Of a stretch of DNA of 64,000 nt, positions 1-11,700 are shown piece after piece (position 1 is the stretch's first letter; each line of letters starts with the position of its first letter). Both the position numbers and the translations under genes were made by a program. The notes under the pieces were generated by a model, which was given only the letters and a program-made list of their open reading frames with translations, was not told the DNA's origin and did not search any database. The stretch comes from Alligator mississippiensis (Eukaryota; Chordata; Crocodylia; Alligatoridae), in assembly GCF_030867095.1 (NCBI RefSeq), contig NC_081835.1, positions 19,662,501 to 19,726,500 on the forward strand, written 5' to 3'.

Positions 1-629
1 TAGTGTTATTGATGTTAAAAGTAGAGGGATTGCTGTTTCTTGGTCTTGGAAACACAGCTAACCAAACGGGTTAGGACTTCATAGAACCCAAGCATTCCTT
101 ATCTGGTTACTGAGATTACATTGGTTTCATTTTTGTGGCAGGAGGTGAAGAAATCTGAGAATGCGGACTGGCATGTGAATACAAACAAAAATGGATTCAA
201 ATCTTCTCTCAGAACAAAAAAATTTCTGATTTTCACGTCTTTGTTATTTTTAAATTTGTATCTGGTCCAGTTGGTGCCAACCAGATCACAAGGAAATCTA
301 TTCTTTGAGTATTCCTCACCAGTATTAGACAATAACAATACTTGATCAGCGTATACCTTCCAAATGTTGAGGTACCACTGAATAAGTATCATCATTCTCC
401 TCTAAGAGTTGAGGAAACTAAAATGGGTTTAAGGTGTAATTTTAAAAATGCAGCTTCCAATTGTGGGCGTGATAGAAATTGTACCCACAGTTAATTGCTA
501 GACTCAATGTAGCATGTATACATTGAATTACTAAATTTGTAGGCAGTCAAGCAATTAAACGCTTAAACACTGCCAATTTGTGCCTCCAAATATCAGAGGC
601 TGGGTTTGAAACCTTTTAAACAATCAGAC

Positions 630-720
630 CTTAAGTGCATTGCCTACAGCTACCCAATAAGTTATTTGTAGAGCCGGGATTAGGTTTATGAGTTCCTGGC
701 TCCCTGTTCCATGCTTGGTA
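630..720 (+). repeat. MIR-like SINE remnant, weak
   Basis: The order of ACAGCTA, a GTAGAGCCGGGATTAGG-type core and a TGGCTCCCTGTTCCATGCT-type tail resembles the middle and 3' part of a MIR core-SINE. It is strongly diverged. Confidence 0.35.
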
Positions 721-1023
721 CACTAGATATTGGTGCCCCTCACCTCCTTTGCCTCCCACCCCCTAAATGTCAGAAGGGCTGGAAATCTTAGCACCAAAGA
801 GCCTGTTTTGCCTTGAGGTTTTGCAAAACTAAAAGGTTTAGATAAAAAATTGTAAAATTTTCCATGCCCTACAGTTGAGTGCCCCTTTGGTGGAAACAGA
901 TTGAAATGGACATAGTTTTTACCACATTATGGACAGTTATGTGTATGGGTGTGCCTGTAGGTCTGAGAGCCAGTCGGATTAAAATAGCAGACTAAAACCA
1001 GAGCTTGTCAATGCTATTCTGTG

Positions 1024-1535
1024 GAAATCAAGAGAAAGTAAGACCCCAGAACAACCAGTAGCCAAGCTGTTATGAGAAGCATTGGGTACATAGGAGGCAC
1101 TGGAACACCTACACTATCAGATTTAGGTAGGATGGTTGTTTATTCAACTGAGGATCCAAACTACTGGCTATTCTGGGTTGTTTCTGCCCGGATCTGAAGT
1201 TACATAAACAGTTTTGATTCTGGGTTCAGTTCAGTTTCAGATACAGGCAGAACTGTACAAGACCATCTGTTCTTGTGAGATTTCCACTCCAAATGTTGGG
1301 AAAATCATAAAAACAAACAAATCCTATGAAAGTTTTGCCATTCAAACTTAAACACTAAATTTTAACCTTAGTTTGGCTAATTATGCTAGTATTATTCAGG
1401 AAACTGAATACGTCACCATAAAGAGCATTTATTTCTCTGCTTTTCTCTTTCATATAAGGAGAGAAAAGCAGGGAAAATAACAGAAAGATTCACTTTGTTT
1501 GGGTAAGTTCTGGGGTCTTACTTTCTCTTGATTTC
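1024..1535. repeat. Foldback structure with 29-bp perfect inverted arms
   Basis: The arm at 1024-1052 is the exact reverse complement of 1507-1535, with 454 bp between. The inner segment has a further hairpin (1437-1447 with 1461-1471, CTGCTTTTCTC against GAGAAAAGCAG). There is no open frame and no evident target-site duplication. It could be a decayed MITE-like element or a local inverted duplication. Confidence 0.6.
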
Positions 1536-4500
1536 AACTGACAGAGAATTTGCTGTGACATGTATTCTTTGATTTAAGATACCCTTGCTTAGGCCTTCTG
1601 TGTAACTGGACCACAGAAGACTATTAAGATCATATAATCTAATTCCCATTCTTTCATGACCCTGCATGCACTTAATTCCTACTAATGGTTTATCCAAACT
1701 ATCATGAGCATCTTCAGTAATGGATCAGACATGATGCCTCAGTTGACCCAGAAGTATGCCTGCTACATTTTCTAGTTGCAGAATCTTTTCTTAAATACCA
1801 GCCCAAACTCTTCCTAGTCATTGTCCAAACATCTTCAGAGACTGACTCCGTAGTCCTTTACATATACTGTTTCCGTTATAGAGACTTATAAAATGTGATC
1901 ATCTCCTCTTGAGTCTTCTCTTCTCTAAACTCTATCAATTAAGTACTACTATCTGTTCCTCTCAATGTAAATTGTCCTCTGATCTGGCTTTGTTGTAGTT
2001 CTCTTAGTTTATCTACAACTAGATGCTCCTGAGATGTTTCAGCTAAGCAAAATGTCCATCTACCTGGGAAGATGAAGTCCTGTATCTGTCTATCCAGGTT
2101 ACTCTGTACAGGATGAGTAAGCTTCTTTTTAGGTCTTAAACTTAACAGCTCCAAAAGGACCTGAGCTAATGGTAGGCCCAAGGTAAACACTGCCTCCTGG
2201 ACTCTTTACAAAGACCAGTAATGGGGATGCAAGTAATGGGGCTTTAAGATTTGAGGACTGAATCTCCGAGTGCTGGCATGTCGATTCTGGATGTGGGGAA
2301 TGTTGCACAGAAACACAGCTTAAGGTCCAAATCAGTTTTAAAGCTTCCTCAGAATCCCAAATCCTTTTTTTATATGAATTCCACTCAAAACACAAACAAT
2401 TAAAGAATTTAATCTCCCAGGACGGTGGGAAAGATTGGACTCTTCTCTCAGAACTCTAAAACTTTAATAAATATTTCCAGCATCTTCCCCAGCGGAGGGG
2501 TCCTCTTTGGCTCAAAACAACTGGTATCTTTGTGTAGATGGGAATGAAGCAGTCAGCAGGGAGAGGACAGCAAAACAGCACATTTTATTACAAAAAAGAG
2601 CAGTCCACAGCTTTTTCTTTTGTTCATCTGATTTAGGTTACTTGACTTGCAACAGTTTCTAAAGACACCATTCTCTGATGAGCTTTCCTGCTCCTATTGA
2701 TGCTAGTGCTAGCATCGATGCCAGATTTCAAACTCAGGACCCAGTTGTTCTGATGTGGGACGTGCCCACAGGAATTGGAACGCTGAGATATGCTTTCCAG
2801 GGTTGTACCCCATTAATAACAGGTGAGTAGGATGGGGAGGATTTTTTGCCCAATCTAGCCAGGCTTCTTTGTGGCACTGCTCAGTCTCCTGAGATTCATT
2901 GAAGTTTTATCAAGGACTGTGGTGCACCATTATTCTGCCAGCTCATATTTTGCATATTGTTTTCAACACCTTTTGTCCCACCAGAGCAAACAGGCTCTTT
3001 GTCAGATACCTGCTGATCTCCCTGTTTCACTGAATCAGAAGCAGCCCCTTCTCATCAGTCATGAACCAAAACTGTTGGCAGTGAACTCAAAAGTGAGTGT
3101 GGTACAATGTATGCCCAAAACTCTCTAAAGCTGGGTGGTTTCTTTTGCAAGTGAATTGTATTGTAGAGGGAATTTACCTAAGAGCTAGTATCTGCAGTAT
3201 AAATTAATTTTCTGCTCCATCTCCAACCTCTTAACACTCAGAATAACATCCAGGGATTCTTTAGGACACGCTCATCTTCTGTTCTCAAACTACATTCATT
3301 TATATGGAAACAAATCTAATCGCAGTCACTTCTACACTGCTGATAAACATTCCAGGTATGTTCTAGTAGAATTTGCCTGCTGTGTCATGAAATCATGTTC
3401 TGAGTACAGCCCAGGGAGACTAAAATCCTGTAGCTACTGACTGCCACTCAGGAGAAAACGCTTCCCATGATACGAAGTGTCCCAGGTATGTCACACCTAC
3501 AAGGTACCTGCTGCATCGCTAACCATTGTTGCATATTAAATGATTTGTATAGTATTCCATCCCAAAGTGGGCTGAGAAGTTTGCAGGCATAAGCTAGCAG
3601 GGCCATTTCCCAAAGAGCTTACGTTGTAAAACACAACATGTGGGGCAATATGAAGAAAAGAGAATGATTTACTATGAAACTTTTGGGCCAGATCTACAAA
3701 GATATTTAGGAGTCTATATGAAGTTAGACATGGCAGTTAGGTAAGAACTATGCCTTAACTCTCATTTTCATCAGTGGGAATTAAGCACCTACCTGCCTTG
3801 TGTTGGAGTAGAGCCCTAGGAGTCCCAGTGATGAACCAGAACTGCATTGTGGAGGGGGCTGAACAGACACAGAATCAAAGGACCCTTGCCTGCTTTTCTC
3901 AGCCTTGGTTTTTAAATATTCCTTGTCTGTGTTTGTTCCTTTGTTTCTGTCTTTCTGTTCTTGGTACAGCCAAAATAGAATGCCCATGCTAGGGGGCTGA
4001 ATATAACACATATATCCCAGATAAAAAAACTGCATTATGCTCTTGGATAAGTCCTAGGAATGCATGTAACTTAGAATGGGATGTGGAGTTTGCTTCTTCC
4101 TTTCTCAAAAAATGTAGGTCACAAAACTTTGGTGTTGGTGAGTTTGCCATAGAATGAATTTGAGAGAAAGTTAACAAGGGTGAGTGGATAGTCCTGTAGC
4201 TATATTGGAAATAACTTGCAATGTTTCCATTCTTCCAGTGAGACCAGCAAATACCCAAGCCACAAAAAATGGCAAAACTAAATTAAGTAAAAGTTAACCC
4301 AAAAAATTGAACCCCACAAAAAGAAAGAAACAACCCCTTGCTGCACCTCCAAAACCTCCTAGGTTCAAGTTTTGCATTAAGCTTCCTATCAAATCTTGTA
4401 TGAACAAAACCCATTCCTCACTATTTTGGAGAAAAAAAATCACCCATGAACTGATATTTGCCTTCACCTCTCTCACAGTAGAACCAGCGGTTTCTTAGCA

Positions 4501-5884
4501 CGTCGTTTCACTTTGGGTGCATTTTCTAGGATGTGAATGCTATGACAGATGGTTCTGTGATCATTTTATATTTTAAGGGCCAGCAACTCCTAGCATCACT
4601 GGGAACAGGTTTCAGCTCTAAAGCTATTATTACTTAATGGGACACAACAATGCCTGGCTTTTGTTTTGCTTTGTTTTCTCCTGGGGTCTGACCGTGTGTG
4701 TATCCCTCCTGTCCTCTCTGCTCCCAAGATGTCATGCATGAATGACTTTATTTTTTTTTGTAAGAAAATATATTTTACTAGGCAGTTTTATGAGACCTGA
4801 CAAAATGCCTCATAAATAACCCAGCAGGAAATATGGGGTAAATAAAATTTTTACAACTTTATCATAAACCTGTGAAGTCTTTGGTTCCTTTAAGAATGGA
4901 ATGAGCCAGGTATTTCATTAAAGAAAAGGACATGCTCTCTATAACCAACAATTATAGACACAGTGGTTTTTTAACCTGTAATTCAGTCAAACAGGTTGGG
5001 TGACAGTGGAAAATGTAAAAGGCCCTGTTTTGACATCTTGGGTCGTACTCCCCACTGATCAATTTGTGCTATGGATTTTCTACACAGCAGGACTGGTATT
5101 TTGATGCTTCTCACTAATCTGATCCCAAATGTCCAGAAACTACAAGGGACAGATGAATCAGGAAAACAGATAAGAGCTCTGGCTCAAGAGATGATCTTTT
5201 TGTTTTATGTTTGTGCAGCTCTTAGCCTGGTGGGTTCCTGATTCATGACTGGGGCTTCTAGGCCCTCTCTACACCTCATTTATTTGGAAGCAGAAAGTCC
5301 TGGAAACCTCATAAGAAAAGGCCAATTGTCTCCAGAGTTCTAACCTAATCCCGCAACCCAGCAGCTTTGCATCAGTTTCCAACATTTAAATGCTCAACTT
5401 ATTAATGTAAATTACACAGCCATACTTCAGCTTCTAGTTAGAAAGTAGTTATTAGAGTACTGAAATGCAGAAGAGGATTTTTTTTTTTTACCATGTGAGA
5501 GGCCACGACTTAGGTGGAAACAAACGTTACCTTTGTCACCCCATAAAAATTTTAATGGGGGCACAAAGGCCAAAGAAACAGACATCCATACCCTTGGTGG
5601 TGCCACAAGTGCCCAGAATTTGTGGGAGTGACATAGATGATATCAATTTGTGCTGCTTTATTGCAGCAGACACCTAGTAGGTTTATGGTGGGAGAGCACA
5701 GGCAGTCCGGAGCTGCCTATGTTTTCCAGTCATGCCAGGTAGGTATTCCCATAGGTTCAGGGACCAATCCTAAGCACCCAGGAATTTTCATTCCCAGGGC
5801 ATGCAGGATCAGGCCCCTAAAGCCTCATTAGCACCTGTCTGAGTTCCCCCATTTGGGATTCTCTGGGTGCCCATCAACACTGGT

Positions 5885-5906
5885 GTGGTCCCAGGCCTGG
5901 GACCAC
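5885..5906. repeat. 22-bp perfect palindrome with adjacent near-copy
   Basis: A perfect inverted sequence centred on CCAGGCCTGG is followed 18 bp later by a related near-palindrome (GTCCCAGCCCTGGGAC at about 5923-5938). Confidence 0.7.
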
Positions 5907-7658
5907 CAATAAGTGATTGGCAGTCCCAGCCCTGGGACCATACCAGAGTGTCCAGCTCACTCTAGTGAAGTCTCTGGGGCATGTCTCTGTAAGTGGGGCA
6001 CCCCAGCAAGCTCTGGGATGCCTCTCTGTAAGTAGAAAAAGCCAGAGTTTCCCTGCTTATAGAGATGTTCCCCAAAGATTCCCAGGGGCAAGTTTCTGCA
6101 AGCAGGGAACACACAAAATCAATGGGTGGGACAGCAGGTGATATGTATTTGCCCACTGGACACATCCCACCACAGCTGATCCACTTCATTGAGTGACATC
6201 TATTTCTACCCTTAGACATATCATTCAGTGATTGCAGCAAGTAGGATTCTGTTGCAAGTGAGTCACCGGTAGCAAAGTGGCATCAGCTCATGAAGAACTG
6301 GTAATGGGTCTTGCCTCAACACAGGAGGCCTATATCAACCTTCTGGTGCTGCCACATCTTCTACCTAATTCTGTCTCTGTTGCTCTTAGCTTTTGTGCCC
6401 AGGTTTATCCTGTGAAGATGAGAGTAGGAAGATGCTAGGAGGATGAGACTGTGGACCTTTCAAGAAGAGAGCTGTGTAAGAGCAAATACTTTGAGGACCA
6501 CAGGTCTCAAAGATAGAAGAGATTGGGACAAAGATGCTGACTTTGAATTCTGTGGAAGGGAGAGGAAATCAAATATTGGCAGGAGGATCCTCAGCAAGGT
6601 ATCTATAGATATTGAGATAATGCAGATGAAACACAGAGGACCCAATCTTTGCAGTGCCTTGAACAGATAAAGTCCATTGACTTCAAGGAGAGTTTGAGAG
6701 TTTTGTCTACACAAAGACTACAGAGATCAAGCCTTAGGGAAGGAAAACATTGCTTAGAGTGATCCAGGAAGTCAAGATGAGAATAAAATTGAACACAGGA
6801 GAAAATACACAAAATAGGAAGAGGCACCTCTTGGCTATAGTAGATCTGTTAGACTATGGCGTTACTGCCCAGTGGAAAAGGCAAAAACTCTTGCATCACT
6901 GAAAGTGATAAAACTCTAGAGCAAAATGTGCAGGGAGGGCACCTGCCCCTTGAAGTAAAGGGTAATGACATATTTTCCATCTCCAGTTCCCATGGTTCTT
7001 GATCCACCATACTTATTTCTCTTGTTTTGTTGAAATCTGGTAAGAGACAGGCAGAGAGAGTCCCTGGTGCTAACAGGAAGGCTTGTACTTAACACAAGAA
7101 CAGGAAAAGTCTGCTGTTTGCTTACTGTCTTCAGGGTGCTCAGAGCTCCACACAGCTCAGGGCAGGGACTCTTAGGCTGTTCAGAGAGGGATTAGCTTGT
7201 GAATCACCTGCACGATTTCACAGACCCCACCTAACTGGCCATTCACTAGCCTATGGGCCCCATTTTTCCTCCTAGACCCTTCCCCTTCCTCATTCCTGAT
7301 CATCATCACATAGCATCTTTGTGTGCTAGCTGCCCTAAAGGGAAATAGTATCAGGAAGGTAATTGCCATGCTTGTAGCTTTAATGTGATTTAGTCAAAAA
7401 AGGAAGGAAGGCTGGTCAAAACTCCATGGAAGTCAGTGTTTCTATGTGGCCTGCCAGATCTCTGCTATGAGTCAGTGTCCTGTGAGCCACAGTTTGACAA
7501 CACCTGATGTGGAGCAAGACTTGATTCTTCCACCAGCAAGTTTGCAATCTGATGGCCTGATCCTGCAGGGTGCTGGGTGCTCTCAGCTCTCCTTGATTTA
7601 GGGTTGAGCCTGGGTTAGCTAGAAGGCACTGGAAACTTGTCTGAATAGGCCTCTAACC

Positions 7659-7884
7659 CAATAATTCTCAACCAGAATGCTGCAAGGTTCACAAGGTAAA
7701 CCCAGAGATTTCCAATGGGAATGAATCATAGTGTCAAAGCCATTCCAACCTGCTTTGGTCTTTCTGAGATCTTTGCGACAGTTGAACTGTTCTTTTTTAA
7801 TTTTTCTGTAATCAAAGGAGTGAAAGCCAAGAGCTGGCATTGTCCAAGAGGGCCCTTGAATCTCAAAAAGGTTGAGAACCACTG
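7659..7884. mobile_element. Non-autonomous hAT-type DNA transposon, 226 bp
   Basis: The left end (ATTCTCAACC) and right end (GGTTGAGAACCACTG) are terminal inverted repeats of the common hAT/Charlie-type pattern, with a decayed left tip. There is no transposase frame. Flanking 8-bp duplications are too degraded to confirm. Confidence 0.6.
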
Positions 7885-10424
7885 GTGTAATGTCTAGTCA
7901 GACTGAGTGGCATGAAGTGTGTTAGGCCCTCTGCACTCACTCCCCTGAAAGGGACTGACAACATCAGGGGAAACTGGCTTCTCTGTGGTACATGCTGCTT
8001 TAGTGAAAGCCCATTTGTTGCTGAGTTATCTGTTCTGAATCCCCTGGTATTATCTCTGCGATTCTGTCACTCCCCCTTCCCTTCCCCCTCTCCCCTCCCC
8101 CCAGCAGAGGTTAAATAAAATATCATTTCCTTCGGATTTAGCTTTTGTCTTTGGCAATCTAAATGCCCTTCAGGCCCCTGTGGATTCAACCTTGCAGGTC
8201 AGAGTAGGACATGGGAAACCCCTTCCCAAGCATTTCACTGCTGATAATGTCATGGCTGATTCATGAGATTATTCAGAGCGCTGCCTTCCGCTGCCGCCAC
8301 TGCTCCTCCCAGTGTTGGTTGTTCTTGGCTTGGGGTCTGTCTCCTTGGTCCCCAACACCTCCTCAACTCTATTCCTGTATGAGCCCTTGGGCTGTTTGTA
8401 AGGGGAGATGAAAAAAGAAGGCTCCCAGAAGACTGCAGCCTGGCTTCAATCCAGGGAAGGGTACCCAGGGTGAGAGAGGAAAACAAGGAGCCATTTAGTG
8501 CTAGAACAGAGGTAGGACAGAGAGCAGGGGGAATCCCAACCACTCTGCTGTCTGAGTCTAGGCCACAGAGGAGAGCAACTGGGGGAGGAGAGCCAGAAAT
8601 ATAGAGCATAGCAAGTGACAGTAAAACAAATGCCTCCTCTATAAGTACCCTGCACCAGTCACCATCAGCACTAGGTGCTGAGCAAAGCTCCCGTCACCAG
8701 GCTAAGGGAACTGCAAATTTCTCTCTTTTTTTTTTTTTTTGTTATAGTTCTTCTGACATCATGCCTCAGCCTAGCCTAGAACTTCTGGCTCTGACGTGAC
8801 ACCCCATGTTGGGAACATCAGCATCCTCCCACAGCCAGATCATAAGACAGGCATCTAAAGAGTCAGAGACATGCCCTTCTTTTATGATGAGCTGTGGTTT
8901 TACATCCTCCGGGGCTGAAATGATATGAAAAGCCATCAGAGAGGTATGGCTGATCACATGTCCCTATGTCCAAATAAACACTGTGTTGATGTCAAATGCA
9001 GATAAGCAGACAAAGCGTGTTAATCAGTGCATTTTAACTTGAATGTATTTTCTGTAGTAAAAGAAGAGCTGTGGCAAAGTACATATTGGGGCACTTTTTA
9101 TGTTCAGCACCTTAGGGTTGTGCACACAACTTCAGTGCCAAGATGAAGTCCAAGGATTCTGAGGGCACATTCAGTGTGACTGCATGGTTGCTTTGTGCTT
9201 GAAGGACTGATAACTATATGAATACAAGGTTTTGCATGGGCTGGTGAGCTTCACCCTGGGCTTGTCTTTCTCACTTGATGAAGACCTATTTAAGACTTCA
9301 ATTCAGTGCATACCAAATGGATCTGGGTGGAAGATCCAGCTTTGTGGAGAGATTTTCCAGTGGTGCAATGCAAGGATGAAAATACATTGTAAACTAAGAT
9401 GAGTCTGTGAATATTGCTTGCGTGGTGTTAGTCCTAGTCTCCATAATGGTGCCTTTTGAAACAGGACACCTGTCATCAGAACTGCTACCTGTTTGCAGTA
9501 TCTTTCCTTGGAATGATGTGCTGCCTTCAAGGAGATGGAAATGTGACAGTGGCATCACCACGGAGAGACAGAGGCACAGAGTGTGTGGGATAGGGGTTTG
9601 GGTACCAGCTAGATCTAGTTTTGATGGGAAAACCCATCCCTAATCTCTCTGCTGCAGTAGAATTCTTTCCCAAGTAGTATCAGAAAATAAAAGCTTTGTC
9701 CAAAGAGCAAGGCAAAGAAAGAACAGGGAGTTGCTGGGGGGGGGGGGGGGGGGGGGTGTTTTGTGTGTGTGTGTGTGTGTGTGTGTGCGCGTGTGTAAGA
9801 GAAGGTGGTGTCAGTGTGAAAGGAAAGCTTCTCAAAGCTGAGAAGGGAGGACAAAAGGCCAACACCCCAGCAGTGATCACAGCCCCTCATTGTCACTTGA
9901 GCAACATCATTCCATTTAGTAAACAGAGACACCTTGTCTCCTGGGACAATAGCAGAGGGGACTTTGTTTTAGCATGCAAGTCTCAGGCACACAGGGGGGT
10001 CGCCTGGGGGTGTGTCTGCTTAAGGAAAGATAGCAGTATGCAGAGCACATCCAGTGACTCCAGGCAGGATGCTGATGTCTTTTTCTCCTGTGAAAGAATT
10101 GGTTTAAAACAGCTCCCACCTCCTCCCATTGCCTTTACTTGAGAAAATAGGAATAATTGATGCTAATGGTTGATACTACAGTGGCGCCATCACTCTAAAA
10201 GGGGCCTACAGCAAAATGCTGGAGCCAGACCTCACTTGTGAGGTAGGCAGAAACCAAAAGGCCAGATCCAAACGCACTGAACTTTAGAGGGCTGAGACCC
10301 TAATGTGAATAGTCCTCAAGTTAGTGTGGGTTTGAAGTCAGCCTGCTATGCAGCAAACTGAGCTTTGTTCTAATTCATGCCCACCTCTGCTTCTGTCTGA
10401 AGATTTCAAAGAACTGTATCACAT
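7885..10424. other. Intergenic, no gene seen
   Basis: Mixed-composition sequence with short open frames only. The notable content is the G-run and GT microsatellite at 9736-9796 and a T-tract near 8727-8741. Confidence 0.6.
9736..9796 (+). repeat. Poly-G (21) followed by GT microsatellite
   Basis: An uninterrupted G run occupies 9736-9756, then, after GTTTT-type bases, a GT tract runs to about 9796 with a GCGC interruption. It accounts for a Gly/Val-Cys-rich spurious frame. Confidence 0.95.
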
Positions 10425-10625
10425 TATTATTATTCTTGTTGTTGTTATTATTAGAAGCATCGTCACTTTACTATTATTATTCTGCAGATGGGGAAACTGA
10501 GGCAGAAAGAGAGCAAATGATTTCGCTACAGTTTCACAGTGTCAAGCCAATGGCAGAACTAAGACAAAGATCCAGCTTCCCTGCTTCCTGTTGCTGTGCT
10601 CTAACCACTGGATCCTTCTTGCAAG
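10425..10625 (+). repeat. MIR-type SINE
   Basis: ATTATTATT, then CAGATGGGGAAACTGAGGCA, a spaced GTCAAG/GGCAGAACT core and a CTCTAACCACTGGATCC-type end follow the MIR consensus order. It is an old, clearly recognisable copy. Confidence 0.7.
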
Positions 10626-11109
10626 ACCCCTTCTAGTCAGGAGGTAGGGACTGATTTGTGATGGGAATTAACTGCCCCAAAGGGCCCTTTGCTTCACCTT
10701 CCCCTTCTAGACATGAACACTGTCTCCCAAAGCAGCTTCCACTATTCTCCTTGCTCACATAATGCTGTTGTACCACATGTACTCAGAATAGCAAGACCCG
10801 ACTCCAAAGACCATTACATCAGTGAAGCAACTTCTACGGGTTTTGGAGGAAGCCCCACACACAGCACGGGATTTGCCCAGCACAACGTGTTTTCACAGTG
10901 TTGTCCTGATGTCATCCCAGCTACTAGTTATTCTTGTAGATTGGAACAAGGGTACAAAGCCTTTGGCCACTGGGCTAAAACCAGTTTAGATTGGTGGTGA
11001 TGAAAGTCCCAGTTGTCTAGCAACTATTTACTGGCCTGTGGGAAAGCTGGGGGGGGGAGGGGTCTCAGAACAGTTGTAGTAAGTTGAGTCCAGGCTACAA
11101 TTGGCATTA

Positions 11110-11700
11110 CTTGTCCCCCTTGTTCCATTATCTTCATCCCCTCCTCTGACCTATTATTAACAGATCCACCTTCTACCTAGTGCTTCTGTTTCTCCTGATA
11201 TATTTGTAAAAGGCCTCTTATTCTCCTTAATCCCTTTGGCTATAATTAACTCATTCTGCATTTTTGCTGCCCTTATCTTTTCCCTGCAAGCTTTAACTGT
11301 CTGAATATTCTTGTTTGGTTGCCTCACCTGTTCTCCATTTCCACTGAAGGTTTTCTTTTTAATCCTTAGATCTTTGAGCAGTGTTTTGCATTCTTATTTC
11401 TTTCATTCTTCTTGTTCTTCCTTTTTATATTATTTTTTTTTCTATTCCTCCTTACTTTTTGTTACATCCAGGATTTCCAATCTCCTTCCACGCTGATGGA
11501 TTTCATTACTCCCTTCCATAGCACTTAACTCACTGCACTTCTTAATTCCCCATAATTTATTTGCCTTTACTCTACTGCATTATGTGATTTTTTTATTCCT
11601 TGCTATGCTGAATGCCTCTAGCTCATAGCTGTTGGCTTTAAGCTTCACTGTTATTCCCACATCCTCAACAAGTTCCTCTCTTTCACCAAAATTCTTCTAT
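11110..11700 (-). mobile_element. Decayed CR1-type LINE fragment (ORF2)
   Basis: The minus strand reads purine-rich sequence whose conceptual pieces include EATKQEYSD and, further on, AFYKYI, the pattern found between the endonuclease and reverse-transcriptase parts of CR1 ORF2. Several stops and frame changes interrupt it. The plus strand is correspondingly pyrimidine-rich. Limits are approximate. Confidence 0.5.

Larger units (their letters stand above)
1..7658. other. Intergenic sequence 3' of GATA2, left end
   Basis: AT-rich single-copy-looking sequence. No gene is recognised: all open frames are short and lack codon bias or family motifs. It holds a 29-bp inverted repeat (1024-1535), an MIR-like remnant near 630-720 and a 22-bp palindrome (5885-5906). 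The rest shows nothing I can name. Confidence 0.6.

Noticed and set aside
9696-10142. 148-codon plus-strand open frame
   Set aside because: The core is translated poly-G and GT repeat.
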